Part shown: in pieces, positions 37,788 to 46,233 of the stretch
Layout of the letters: each line of letters begins with the position of its first letter
How positions within the stretch are numbered: position 1 is the stretch's first letter
NCBI GenBank assembly: GCA_030680405.1
Contig: JAUXVT010000048.1
Coordinates: forward strand, 1-52,773
Length of the DNA: 52,773 bases
Source: Thiobacillus sp.
GTDB lineage: Bacteria; Pseudomonadota; Gammaproteobacteria; Burkholderiales; Thiobacillaceae
Direction of reading: 5' to 3'
The notes under the pieces: generated by a model
Told to the model about the DNA's origin: nothing
What the model saw: only the letters and a program-made list of their open reading frames with translations
The model's database searches: none
Made by a program: the position numbers and the translations under genes

Positions 37788-38243
37788 TCACGTGGCCGCG
37801 GGCGCCCATGTATGGGTCTCGCCGCGGGCCTGTTTGATCCAGGCGTAGTAGGCGTCATACATCAGCATGCCATGCTGCAACATGACGTGATCGTCCGGGA
37901 ACATCGCCGACAGACCCAGCGATTGCGCCAGCAGCCCCGCGCATTGCGGTGCGAGATCGAGCCGTGCGGTGTCGGCGCCGCGCACGATGACGGCGAGCTG
38001 CTGCAAGGCCGGGTCGGTCAGATTATGCAGGCGCAAAAAGGCATCAAAGCTGCACAACTCGCCCACATGGCCATATTCCACGCCCGGGATGTCGTAGGGA
38101 ATCGCACCGGTTTGTTCCGCCGCCGTGATCACCTGGTCGGCGGGCACGTACAGAAATTCGGCTTCACGGTCGATGAAGCGCGCGATCAGCCAGGGGCAGG
38201 CAATGCGGTCGATCTTGGGATGTTCGCGGGTGACCCATTTCAT
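37788..38243 (-). CDS. ChrB-type chromate resistance protein (C-terminal domain only)
   Basis: A 151-residue protein matching the C-terminal ChrB domain: KWVTREHPKIDRIACPWLIARFID, VEYGHVGELCSFDAFL and MLQHGMLMYDAYYAWIK. Full-length ChrB regulators carry an extra N-terminal half that is lacking here, so this form may be an enzyme-like accessory rather than a repressor. It overlaps the rhodanese gene by 4 bases and ends the operon chrA, rhodanese, chrB. Confidence 0.85.
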   Translation of the reverse strand: MKWVTREHPKIDRIACPWLIARFIDREAEFLYVPADQVITAAEQTGAIPYDIPGVEYGHVGELCSFDAFLRLHNLTDPALQQLAVIVRGADTARLDLAPQCAGLLAQSLGLSAMFPDDHVMLQHGMLMYDAYYAWIKQARGETHTWAPAAT

Positions 38244-38614
38244 TTGGCCACCACCTTGCCGCCCGCGGCCTTCCAGGCCTCGATCCCGCCTTCAATGAAA
38301 CGTGCCTTGACGCCTGCGGCCTGCAGGCGGTCGACCACGCTGTTCGACACGCTGCCGCCGCGCACGCAGTAGATCACCACGTCGAGGGTGCGCGGGACGG
38401 CATCGATCCAGGCGTCGATCTTGTCCGGGTTTTTCCACATTGCGCCGGGGATGGTTTCGCCGGATGCGGCGTAATCGGCTTCGCGCCGCACGTCGAACAC
38501 CAGGGTGGCGTCGGGGTTGAGTTCGGCGGGTTTGACGGTGCGCGGCGCGTCCGGACACTTTTCGGTCGGATTGGCGCATCCGCAGCGCTTCAGCGGTTGA
38601 GTGGTGGGTTCCAT
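38240..38614 (-). CDS. Rhodanese-like protein of the chromate operon
   Basis: A 124-residue protein with a short cysteine-rich N-terminus (KRCGCANPTEKC) and one rhodanese domain; the active-site loop is CVRGGSVS. TLVFDVRREADYAASG is the substrate-domain motif. It lies 7 bases after chrA and overlaps the chrB-type gene. Rhodaneses are commonly found with ChrA and may help to repair or reduce chromate stress. The N-terminal cysteines could bind a metal. Confidence 0.88.
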   Translation of the reverse strand: MEPTTQPLKRCGCANPTEKCPDAPRTVKPAELNPDATLVFDVRREADYAASGETIPGAMWKNPDKIDAWIDAVPRTLDVVIYCVRGGSVSNSVVDRLQAAGVKARFIEGGIEAWKAAGGKVVAK

Positions 38615-38621
38615 GCTGTCC

Positions 38622-39959
38622 TCACATAAATAACGAATAAGCCAGCCCGAGCAGGGCGCACACGCCGATCACCTTCATGATGTTGGCCTTGTATTGCCAC
38701 AGGGCGACAAACGCGGCGACGGCGACGATGACGGGAAACCAGTCGAAGACGCCGGCGAACGGGGCCGCCGCCGTGCCCTGCGGCCAGAAGGTATGCCAGG
38801 CGAAGAACGCCGCCAGGTTGAGGATCACGCCGACCACCGCCGCAGTGATGCCAGTGAGCGGGGCGGTGAACCGGAGTTCGCCGCGGGTTGCTTCGACCAG
38901 CGGGCCGCCGACCAGAATGAACAGGAAAGACGGCAGAAAGGTGAAGAAGGTGGCCACGGCCGCGCCCGCCAGACCGGCCGCGAGGGGGTTGTCGAACACC
39001 GCCTTGGCGACGCCGCCGAGATAGCCGACCCAGGTGACGATCATGATGAGCGGCCCCGGCGTGGCCTCGCCCAGCGCCAGGCCGTCCATCATCTGCGGGC
39101 CGGTGAGCCACTGGAAATGCTCGACGCCACCCTGGTAGACATAGGGCAGCACCGCATAGGCGCCGCCGATGGTGAGAAAGGCCGCCTTGGTGAAGAATTC
39201 GCCCATGTTGTAAAGGTCGGGCGCGCCCTGGATCGCCCCCATCGCCCCCAGCCAGATCAGTACAAAGGCGCCGATCTTGAGCGCGAGCTTGCGCCAGGTG
39301 AAGCGGGCGTGGGCGGGCGGCGGGGTGTCGTCGTCGATGATCGCCGGGCCGTACTGCGCGTGGCTGGCGCCGTGTCCGCCACCGACCCTGAATTTGTGCG
39401 GCGCGAATTTGCCACCGATGGCGCCGAGCAGGGCGGCGGCCAGCACGATCCATGGAAACGCGATGTCGAACACGAAAATGCCGATGAAGGCCAGCGCCGC
39501 CATCCCCCACAGCACTTCGTTTTTCAATGCCCGGCTGCCGATGCGCCACGCCGCGAACAGCACGATGGCCACCACTCCCGGCCTGATGCCATAGAAAATC
39601 CCCTGCACCAGCGGTAGGTTGCCGTAAGCGAGATACAGCCCGGCCAGCACCGACAGCAACAGGAAAGAGGGCAGGAAAAACAGTACGCCTGCGATCACCC
39701 CCCCTTTCACGCCGTGCATCAGCCAGCTGATGTAGATCGCGAGCTGGGTCGCTTCCGGCCCCGGCAGCAGCATGCAGTAGTTGAGCGCGTGCAGGTAGCG
39801 GTGTTCGGAAATCCAGCGACGTTTCTCCACCAGTTCCTGATGCATCATCGAAATCTGGCCGGCGGGGCCGCCAAAGCTGATGAAGCCGAGCTTGAGCCAG
39901 TATTTGAAGGATTCGCCCAGGGAAACGGGCGCGGGTCGGGCGGTGGGTGCGGTGTCCAA
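38622..39959 (-). CDS. chrA: Chromate transporter ChrA
   Basis: A 445-residue membrane protein built of two CHR domains. FGGPAGQISMMHQELVEKRRW and LLPGPEATQLAIYISW are in the first; FLTIGGAYAVLPYV and GEATPGPLIMIVTWVGYLGG in the second. A hydrophilic linker of ~30 residues joins them. It exports chromate. The start is a TTG at 39959 with CTGGAG about nine bases before it; the open frame extends further upstream but loses family character. The operon is chrA, rhodanese, chrB-type. Confidence 0.92.
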   Translation of the reverse strand: MDTAPTARPAPVSLGESFKYWLKLGFISFGGPAGQISMMHQELVEKRRWISEHRYLHALNYCMLLPGPEATQLAIYISWLMHGVKGGVIAGVLFFLPSFLLLSVLAGLYLAYGNLPLVQGIFYGIRPGVVAIVLFAAWRIGSRALKNEVLWGMAALAFIGIFVFDIAFPWIVLAAALLGAIGGKFAPHKFRVGGGHGASHAQYGPAIIDDDTPPPAHARFTWRKLALKIGAFVLIWLGAMGAIQGAPDLYNMGEFFTKAAFLTIGGAYAVLPYVYQGGVEHFQWLTGPQMMDGLALGEATPGPLIMIVTWVGYLGGVAKAVFDNPLAAGLAGAAVATFFTFLPSFLFILVGGPLVEATRGELRFTAPLTGITAAVVGVILNLAAFFAWHTFWPQGTAAAPFAGVFDWFPVIVAVAAFVALWQYKANIMKVIGVCALLGLAYSLFM

Positions 39960-40016
39960 GAAAAATGCTCCAGGTTGAATGGATAAAAACCAGACTTGGA
40001 CGGGACACCGTCTTGC

Positions 40017-40033
40017 GGGTGAATCGTTCACCC
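40017..40033. promoter_or_regulatory. Palindrome upstream of chrA, candidate operator
   Basis: GGGTGAA-TCG-TTCACCC is a perfect 7-bp inverted repeat 58 bases before the chrA start. It lies where an operator would be. A second, larger imperfect hairpin (40068-40106) follows toward cbbR and may end the cbbR transcript, though it lacks a T run. Confidence 0.4.
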
Positions 40034-40137
40034 TGACGCCGGGGGCTGGCACCCCGACGGCGCGATTCTAGCGCGTTGGCGCGCTGCGCGGCAACGCACG
40101 TGCTAGATCGGGGCAAAGGCGCTGCGTCCGGAGGCGG

Positions 40138-41052
40138 CTAGAGAGGCGGCGTTTCTGCCGCCGGGCGCGCCAGCCCCAGCACGAATTCCTTGAATGCCTG
40201 CGCCACCGGCGAGAGCCGTTTGTCGGTGCGGTGGACGATGTGCCAGTGACGCAGGATGGGAAAGCCTTCGACTTCGAGTACGGTCAGTCGCTTGAGCGCC
40301 AGTTCCATCTCCAGCGTCTGCAGCGAGAGGATGCCCAGGCCCAGCCCGGCCTGCACCGCCTGTTTGATCGCTTCGTTGCTGCTCATTTCCATGCTGCTGC
40401 GGATTTCCAGCCCCCGGGCAGCGAAGAAACGTTCCATCGCGCCGCGGGTGCCCGAGCCTGCCTCGCGCACCAGGAAAGATTCGGCGGCCAGATCCTCGAC
40501 GGAAACCCTTTTTTTGCCGGCCAGAGGATGGCCGGGCGGGGCGATCACTACCAGCGGGTTGTCCATGAAGCGGATGGCTTCCAGGTCCAGGCCTTCGGGC
40601 ACCTGTCCCATGATGGCCAGATCGATGCGGTTGGCGGCAAGCAGGCCCAGAACCTCGGCGCGGTTGGAGACGTCCAGGTGAATCGACACCCTGGGATGCC
40701 TGCCCCGAAATCGGGCGAGGATGTCCGTGGCGACGGCGTTCGCGGTGGAGGTGACGGCAATGTTGAGCTGACCGCTGTCCATGCCCCGGAGTTGCGCCAG
40801 ATTGGTCTGCAGGTCGTTCAATTGCGCCGCAATGTTCTGGCTGGCGTGCAGCACCTCCTGCCCGGCCTCGGTGAGGAAGATTTTCTTGCCCAGTTGTTCG
40901 GTGAGCGGCAGGCCCACGATGTTTTCCAGGCTCTTTACCTGCATGGAGACAGCGGGCTGGCTCAGGTGCAGTTCCTCGGCCGCCCTGGAAAAGGAAAGGT
41001 GGCGGGCGACCGCTTCGAATACCTTGAATTGACGCAGGGTGAGACGGCGCAT
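40138..41052 (-). CDS. cbbR: LysR-type regulator CbbR
   Basis: A 304-residue LysR regulator. The N-terminal winged helix-turn-helix (~5-65) has LTLRQFKVFEAVARHLSFSRAAEELHLSQPAVSMQVKSLE in two adjoining parts, and the co-inducer domain follows with NRIDLAIMGQVPEGLDLEA. It is divergent from cbbM, the classical place of CbbR, which activates Calvin-cycle genes in response to metabolites such as RuBP or NADPH. MRRLTLRQ was chosen as start; upstream residues (IITISIGLYI) fall in the operator region. Confidence 0.93.
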   Translation of the reverse strand: MRRLTLRQFKVFEAVARHLSFSRAAEELHLSQPAVSMQVKSLENIVGLPLTEQLGKKIFLTEAGQEVLHASQNIAAQLNDLQTNLAQLRGMDSGQLNIAVTSTANAVATDILARFRGRHPRVSIHLDVSNRAEVLGLLAANRIDLAIMGQVPEGLDLEAIRFMDNPLVVIAPPGHPLAGKKRVSVEDLAAESFLVREAGSGTRGAMERFFAARGLEIRSSMEMSSNEAIKQAVQAGLGLGILSLQTLEMELALKRLTVLEVEGFPILRHWHIVHRTDKRLSPVAQAFKEFVLGLARPAAETPPL

Positions 41053-41075
41053 GATATATAAGCCAATTGATATGG

Positions 41076-41124
41076 TTATTATCATAATAATTTAATTTTT
41101 GTTATGTGAGTTCGTGCGTATAGT
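41076..41124 (+). promoter_or_regulatory. Putative CbbR operator and cbbM promoter
   Basis: The AT-rich divergent region has the inverted repeat TTATTA-TCA-TAATAA at 41076-41090, a plausible LysR-type binding site. TTTTTG (41096-41101) and TATAGT (41119-41124) with a 17-base spacer could form the cbbM promoter. The leader would be about 120 bases long and include the palindromic repeat pair. The site does not match the T-N11-A rule perfectly, so the operator call is inferred. Confidence 0.45.
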
Positions 41125-41173
41125 CCATTCATGTCGTTTTCAGGGGGATTACTCCTGAAGTGAATGTTTTTTT

Positions 41174-41229
41174 CGTAGGGTGCGCCATGCGCACCAGACC
41201 AACGGACGGTGCGCATGGCGCACCCTACG
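41174..41229. repeat. REP-like inverted pair in the cbbM leader
   Basis: Two perfect 22-base arms face each other around a 12-base loop. Each arm is itself palindromic (core GGTGCGC-ATG-GCGCACC) and ends in CTACG. The pair would form a very stable hairpin in the cbbM leader RNA, 22 bases before the start codon. The same unit recurs at 16.9, 42.7 and 44.5 kb. Confidence 0.9.
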
Positions 41230-41251
41230 TTATTTATCAAGGAGTCATGCA

Positions 41252-42631
41252 ATGGATCAATCAGCACGTTATTCCGACCTCAGCCTGAAAGAGGAAGACC
41301 TGATCAAGGGCGGCAAGCACATCCTCGTCGCCTACAAGATGAAGCCGAAGTCCGGCCACGGCTACCTCGAAGCCGCTTCCCACTTCGCCGCCGAATCCTC
41401 CACCGGCACCAACGTCGAAGTCTCCACCACCGACGACTTCACCAAGGGCGTCGACGCGCTGGTCTATCACATCGACGAAACGACCGAAGATATGCGGATC
41501 GCCTATCCGATCGATCTGTTCGACCGCAACGTCACCGACGGCCGCATGATGATCGTCTCCTTCCTGACGCTGGTGATCGGCAACAACCAGGGCATGGGCG
41601 ACATCGAGCACGCCAAGATCCATGACTTCTACATGCCCGAGCGCGCCATCCAGCTGTTCGACGGCCCGGCCAAGGACATCTCCGACATGTGGCGCATTCT
41701 GGGCCGCCCGATTGTGAACGGCGGCTACATCGCCGGCACCATCATCAAGCCCAAGCTGGGTCTGCGCCCCGAGCCGTTCGCCAACGCGGCCTACCAGTTC
41801 TGGCTGGGCGGCGACTTCATCAAGAACGACGAACCCCAGGGCAACCAGGTGTTCTGCCCCGCCAAAAAAGTTTACCCGCTGGTGTACGACGCCATGAAGC
41901 GCGCCCAGGACGAAACCGGCCAGGCAAAGCTGTTCTCCGCCAACATCACCGCGGACGACCATTACGAAATGTGCGCCCGCGCCGACTTCATCTTGGAAGC
42001 CTTCGGTCCCGATGCCGACAAAGTGGCGTTCCTGGTCGACGGTTTCGTCGGCGGTCCCGGCATGATCACCACCGCCCGCCGGCAGTATCCCAACCAGTAC
42101 CTGCACTACCACCGTGCCGGCCACGGCATGATCACCTCGCCGTCCGCCAAGCGGGGCTACACCGCGTTTGTGCTGGCGAAGATCTCGCGTCTGCAAGGCG
42201 CCTCCGGTATCCACGTCGGCACCATGGGCTACGGCAAAATGGAAGGCGAAACCTCCGACAAGATCATCGCCTACATGATCGAGCGCGACGAGTGCCAGGG
42301 CCCGGTCTACTTCCAGAAGTGGTACGGCATGAAGCCCACCACCCCGATTATCTCCGGCGGCATGAACGCGCTGCGTCTGCCTGGCTTCTTCGAGAACCTG
42401 GGCCACGGCAACGTCATCAACACTTCCGGCGGCGGCGCTTACGGTCATATCGACAGCCCGGCGGCCGGCGCGATCTCGCTGCGCCAGTCCTACGAGTGCT
42501 GGAAAGCCGGTGCCGACCCGATCGAGTACGCCAAGGAGCACAAGGAATTCGCCCGCGCGTTCGAGTCCTTCCCGGGCGATGCCGACAAGCTGTACCCCGG
42601 CTGGCGCGAAAAGCTGGGCGCGCACAAGTAA
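41252..42631 (+). CDS. cbbM: Form II RuBisCO large subunit
   Basis: A 459-residue form II ribulose-bisphosphate carboxylase. The catalytic residues fall at the same numbers as in Rhodospirillum rubrum: K166 in GTIIKPKLG, and K191 (carbamylated), D193 and E194 in [13 protein letters not shown]. Substrate-site segments such as HYHRAGHG and [17 protein letters not shown] are intact. The AAGGAG site before the ATG is ideal. The operon continues with cbbQ and cbbO, but a strong terminator follows cbbM, so the activase genes are likely made in smaller amounts. Confidence 0.99.
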   Translation: MDQSARYSDLSLKEEDLIKGGKHILVAYKMKPKSGHGYLEAASHFAAESSTGTNVEVSTTDDFTKGVDALVYHIDETTEDMRIAYPIDLFDRNVTDGRMMIVSFLTLVIGNNQGMGDIEHAKIHDFYMPERAIQLFDGPAKDISDMWRILGRPIVNGGYIAGTIIKPKLGLRPEPFANAAYQFWLGGDFIKNDEPQGNQVFCPAKKVYPLVYDAMKRAQDETGQAKLFSANITADDHYEMCARADFILEAFGPDADKVAFLVDGFVGGPGMITTARRQYPNQYLHYHRAGHGMITSPSAKRGYTAFVLAKISRLQGASGIHVGTMGYGKMEGETSDKIIAYMIERDECQGPVYFQKWYGMKPTTPIISGGMNALRLPGFFENLGHGNVINTSGGGAYGHIDSPAAGAISLRQSYECWKAGADPIEYAKEHKEFARAFESFPGDADKLYPGWREKLGAHK

Positions 42632-42660
42632 GCAGGCCGTGCACTGAAGCAGCAAGTAAC

Positions 42661-42689
42661 GCCCCCGGTACGCTGGGGGCGTTGTTTTT
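42661..42689 (+). terminator. Intrinsic terminator after cbbM
   Basis: GCCCCC-GGTACGCT-GGGGGC is a 6-bp GC stem followed by GTTGTTTTT. It lies 29 bases after the cbbM stop, directly before the next repeat pair, and would limit read-through into cbbQO. Confidence 0.85.
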
Positions 42690-42741
42690 CGTAGGGTGCG
42701 CCATGCGCACCGGACAAATGGTGCGCATGGCGCACCCTACG
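42690..42741. repeat. REP-like inverted pair between cbbM and cbbQ
   Basis: Two 22-base arms identical to those at 41174-41229, with an 8-base loop. The pair adjoins the cbbM terminator and ends 10 bases before the cbbQ ATG. The G run at its right border (CTACGGGGG) is the only purine-rich stretch available as ribosome site for cbbQ. Confidence 0.9.
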
Positions 42742-42751
42742 GGGGTCGCAA

Positions 42752-43555
42752 ATGATCGACAAAGACCAGTACAAGGTTTATCAGGAACCGTTCTATCAGC
42801 AGCAGCGCAACGAGGTCGCGCTGTACGAGGCCGCCTACCGCAACCGCCTGCCGGTGATGGTGAAAGGCCCCACCGGCTGCGGCAAGTCGCGCTTCGTCGA
42901 GTACATGGCGTGGAAATTGAACAAGCCGCTGATCACTGTGGCCTGCAACGAGGACATGACCGCGTCCGACCTGGTGGGACGCTATCTGCTGGAAGCCAAC
43001 GGCACCCGCTGGCTCGACGGCCCGCTCACCACCGCCGCCCGCATCGGCGCCATCTGCTATCTCGATGAAATCGTCGAGGCGCGCCAGGACACCACCGTGG
43101 TCATCCACCCGCTCACCGACCACCGCCGCACCCTGCCGCTGGACAAGAAGGGCGAGCTGCTCCACGCTCACCCCGATTTCCAGTTGGTGATTTCCTACAA
43201 CCCCGGCTACCAGTCGCTGATGAAGGATCTCAAGCAGTCGACCAAGCAGCGCTTCACCGCCTTCGATTTCGACTATCCGGAGGCCGCGCTGGAAACGCAG
43301 ATCGTGGCGAAAGAAACCGGCATGGACGCCGCGGTGGCCGCGAAGCTGGTGAAGATCGGCGGAGTGGCGCGCAATCTGAAAGGGCACGGGCTGGACGAAG
43401 GCATTTCCACGCGTCTGTTGGTGTACGCCGCGACCCTGATCAAGGACGGGGTGGCGCCGCGCGACGCCTGCCGCATGGCCATGGTGCGTCCGATCACCGA
43501 CGATGCGGATATACGCGACACGCTGGATCACGCCATCGACGCCACGTTTGCGTAA
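42752..43555 (+). CDS. cbbQ: RuBisCO activase ATPase CbbQ
   Basis: A 267-residue MoxR-type AAA+ ATPase. Walker A GPTGCGKS is at residues 39-46, Walker B is in [10 protein letters not shown], and sensor residues lie in [10 protein letters not shown]. CbbQ forms a hexamer that, with one CbbO, removes inhibitory sugar phosphates from RuBisCO. Placement after cbbM indicates the form II-specific CbbQ2 type. The next gene is cbbO. Confidence 0.97.
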   Translation: MIDKDQYKVYQEPFYQQQRNEVALYEAAYRNRLPVMVKGPTGCGKSRFVEYMAWKLNKPLITVACNEDMTASDLVGRYLLEANGTRWLDGPLTTAARIGAICYLDEIVEARQDTTVVIHPLTDHRRTLPLDKKGELLHAHPDFQLVISYNPGYQSLMKDLKQSTKQRFTAFDFDYPEAALETQIVAKETGMDAAVAAKLVKIGGVARNLKGHGLDEGISTRLLVYAATLIKDGVAPRDACRMAMVRPITDDADIRDTLDHAIDATFA

Positions 43556-43570
43556 CCTACAACGTAGCGT

Positions 43571-43641
43571 GTAGGTTGGGCTGACGTAGGAAGCCCAACA
43601 TGACTGGCATGCGCTGGGCTTCGTGCCTCAGCCCAGCCTAC
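43571..43641. repeat. Second type of palindromic repeat between cbbQ and cbbO
   Basis: GTAGGTTGGGCTGA at 43571-43584 faces TCAGCCCAGCCTAC at 43628-43641, with one mismatch. Between them the phrases GGAAGCCCAAC and GCTGGGCTTCG repeat the theme. This unit differs in sequence from the GGTGCGC type. It lies 17 bases before the cbbO ATG. Confidence 0.8.
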
Positions 43642-43658
43642 GGGAAATTGTCCAGACC

Positions 43659-45992
43659 ATGACCGAAACCGAATACCAGCATCCCCTCATGGCTGCTTAT
43701 TGGAAGCAGCTCGACACCCGCTTTCCGCAGGTGGAGGAGGTGTTCGAGGATTGCATGGCCGAGGCGCTGGCGGTGCTCACGCGCGAGGGTCTCGATGCCT
43801 ACCTCGAAGCCGCGCGCGTCATCGGCAAGCTGGGGCGCGGCGTCGAGCCGATGCTGGCGTTCATGGAGGAGTGGCCGTCCACCGCGAAGGCGGTGGGCGA
43901 ATCCGCGCTGCCTGCAGTGATGGCGCTGATCCAGCGCATGCAGAAATCGCCGAATGGCCGTGCCATCGCGCCCTTCCTGCAGACCCTGGCGCCGGTGGCG
44001 CGGCGCCTGCAATCGCAGGAGCAGTTGCAGCTTTACCTCGACATGACGCTGGATTTCATGGAGCGCACCACCGGCTCCATCCACGGCCACCACACCACGT
44101 TTCCCAGCCCGGGCCTGCCGGATTTTCTCGCCCAGGCGCCGAACCTGCTCAACCAGCTGACGCTGGCCGGCCTGAAAAACTGGGTGGAATACGGCATCCG
44201 CAACTACGGCACGCACCCCGAGCGGCAGAAGGATTACTTCAGCCTGCAGTCGGCCGACAGCCGCGCGGTGCTGCAGCGCGAACGCCACGGCACCCTGCTG
44301 GTGGACGTGGAGCGCAAGCTCGATCTGTATCTGCGCGGCCTGTGGCAGGACGGCGACCATCTGGTGCCGTACTCCACCGCATTCGACGAACTGCGCAAGC
44401 CGATTCCCTACTACGACAAGCTCGGCATCCGCCTGCCGGACGTGTATGACGATGTGACAGTAGGGTGCGCCGTGCGCACCGATCAGGCCGGCGTCAACCA
44501 GGGCGGTGCGCATGGCGCACCCTACGGTGAGCGTATTCCCGGCATCGACCGCTACCGCGCCGTACTAGCCCACATCGTCGGCCACCGCCGCTGGTCCGAG
44601 GCGCAGGTCGCCGACAACTGGAGCCCATTCCAGCGCATGGCGGTGGAGTTCTTCGAGGACTGCCGCATCGAGACGCTGCTGATCCGCGAATATCCCGGCC
44701 TGCGCCGGCTCTTCCTCGCGCTGCATCCGAAGCCGCTGGCAGACGCCTGCGATCCGGAGACCGCCTCCTGCCTGCGCCATCGCATGGCGATGCTGTCGCG
44801 TGCGCTGCTCGATCCGGATCACGGCTACACCGATGCCGATCTCAACGACTTCGTTGCCCGCTTCCACGCTGTCATGGCCGGGGGTGAATCCTCGACCGGC
44901 GAAATCGCCGCGCTGGCGCTCTCCTACGTCGCCAAAACGCGCCGCCAGAGCGACCAGTTCGCCAAGGTGCACTTCGCCGACACCGTGGTGGATTACCGCG
45001 ACGACAACCGCCAGTTGTGGAAATTCATCGAGGCGGGCGACGAGGAAGAAGCCTTCGACGAGACGCGCAAGATCGAGCCGGATCAGGAAATCCAGGGCCT
45101 GCCGCCGCGCCATTACCCCGAGTGGGATTACAGCAGCCAGACCTATCGCCCGGACTGGGTCAGCGTGTACGAAGCGCTGCATCCCAGCGGCAATGCGGCC
45201 GACATCGACCGCCTGCTCGCCAAGCATGGCGCGCTCGCCAAGCGGCTGAAAAAGATGCTCGACTTGCTGAAGCCGCAGGACAAGGTGCGCATCCGCTACC
45301 AGGAAGAGGGCAGCGAACTCGATCTCGACGTCGCGATCCGCTCGCTCATCGATTTCAAGGGCGGCGCCACCCCCGACCCGCGCATCAACATGAGCCACAC
45401 TACCGCCGGCCGCGACATCGCCGTCATGCTGCTGCTCGACCTGTCGGAATCGTTGAACGAAAAGGCGGCGGGAAGCGACCAGACCATTCTGGAACTCAGC
45501 CAGGAAGCGGTCTCGCTGCTGGCCTGGGCCATCGACCAACTCGGCGACCCGTTCGCCCTCGCCGGCTTCCATTCCAACACCCGCCACGACGTGCGCTACC
45601 TGCCCATCAAGGGCTACGGCGAACACTGGGGCGACGACGCCAAGGCGCGGCTGGCCGCGATGGCGGCGGGCTATTCCACCCGCATGGGCGCGGCGATGCG
45701 CCACGCCGCACATTATCTCGGCGCGCGTCCGGCCGACAAGAAGCTCATGCTCATCCTCACCGACGGCATGCCGTCCGACGTGGATGCCCACGACGAACGC
45801 CTGCTCATCGAAGACGCCCGCCAGGCCGTCAGGGAGCTCGACCAGCAGGGCATCTTCCCCTACTGCATCAGCCTCGATCCCAAGGCCGACGAATACGTCG
45901 GCGACATCTTCGGCCGCCAGTACACCGTCATCGATCGCATCGAGCGGCTACCGGAGCGGCTGCCACAATTGTTCATGGCATTGACGAAGTAG
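43659..45992 (+). CDS. cbbO: RuBisCO activase adaptor CbbO
   Basis: A 777-residue protein whose C-terminal von Willebrand A domain has the MIDAS motif D594-L-S596-E-S598 and a later TDGMPSDVDAHDE. The long N-terminal part is the CbbQ-binding region. CbbO bridges the CbbQ hexamer to RuBisCO. Residues 268-289 (VGCAVRTDQAGVNQGGAHGAP and the next Tyr) are encoded by an inserted palindromic repeat pair and do not look like part of the family. The start at MTETEYQHPL was chosen because the earlier in-frame GTG lies in the upstream repeat. Confidence 0.95.
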   Translation: MTETEYQHPLMAAYWKQLDTRFPQVEEVFEDCMAEALAVLTREGLDAYLEAARVIGKLGRGVEPMLAFMEEWPSTAKAVGESALPAVMALIQRMQKSPNGRAIAPFLQTLAPVARRLQSQEQLQLYLDMTLDFMERTTGSIHGHHTTFPSPGLPDFLAQAPNLLNQLTLAGLKNWVEYGIRNYGTHPERQKDYFSLQSADSRAVLQRERHGTLLVDVERKLDLYLRGLWQDGDHLVPYSTAFDELRKPIPYYDKLGIRLPDVYDDVTVGCAVRTDQAGVNQGGAHGAPYGERIPGIDRYRAVLAHIVGHRRWSEAQVADNWSPFQRMAVEFFEDCRIETLLIREYPGLRRLFLALHPKPLADACDPETASCLRHRMAMLSRALLDPDHGYTDADLNDFVARFHAVMAGGESSTGEIAALALSYVAKTRRQSDQFAKVHFADTVVDYRDDNRQLWKFIEAGDEEEAFDETRKIEPDQEIQGLPPRHYPEWDYSSQTYRPDWVSVYEALHPSGNAADIDRLLAKHGALAKRLKKMLDLLKPQDKVRIRYQEEGSELDLDVAIRSLIDFKGGATPDPRINMSHTTAGRDIAVMLLLDLSESLNEKAAGSDQTILELSQEAVSLLAWAIDQLGDPFALAGFHSNTRHDVRYLPIKGYGEHWGDDAKARLAAMAAGYSTRMGAAMRHAAHYLGARPADKKLMLILTDGMPSDVDAHDERLLIEDARQAVRELDQQGIFPYCISLDPKADEYVGDIFGRQYTVIDRIERLPERLPQLFMALTK
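44460..44525. repeat. REP-like inverted pair inserted in frame inside cbbO
   Basis: Two 21-base arms (44460-44480 and 44505-44525), equal to the other REP-like units except for one base in the left arm (GCCGTGC in place of GCCATGC), with a 24-base loop. The total is 66 bases, 22 codons, so the cbbO frame is kept. It splits LPDVYDDV from GERIPGIDRYRAV, which would otherwise adjoin. Confidence 0.9.
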
Positions 45993-46066
45993 TCAGGGGA
46001 TTGATTGATTTCGCACTTCAGCTTTAAGACACGGGATGAGGCAAGATGAGTAATCTTTGATTACAT

Positions 46067-46153
46067 GAGCTGTTCTACAATCGCAAACGAATTCACCAGT
46101 CGCTCGGCTATCGCTCGCCGGCTCAGGTTGAACGGGCGTGGCAAAGTGCTTGA
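46067..46153 (+). pseudogene. IS3-family transposase remnant (C-terminus)
   Basis: A 28-codon in-frame remnant reads ELFYNRKRIHQSLGYRSP and on to AQVERAWQSA then stop, the usual C-terminus of IS3-family OrfB integrases. Everything upstream is gone. The sequence just after it (TGTCCAGGAAACTCGGGATAG) resembles an IS3-type terminal repeat. Just before it lies a GTAATC-TTT-GATTAC palindrome (46050-46064). The rest of the gap 45993-46233 holds a TTGACA at 46197-46202 but no clear -10 box. Confidence 0.85.
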
Positions 46154-46233
46154 TTAACCTGTCCAGGAAACTCGGGATAGATCAATCTGACCTCTATTGA
46201 CAATAAATGGCCGTAGTAATGACCGAGTAATTC

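Noticed and set aside
41261..42655. A 464-codon minus-strand frame opposite cbbM
   Set aside because: Low-complexity Val/Gly/Asp/His sequence mirroring strongly biased cbbM codons.
41174..44525. The repeat pairs as a CRISPR array
   Set aside because: Units are few, unevenly spaced, in inverted orientation and partly inside a gene; no cas gene is present.
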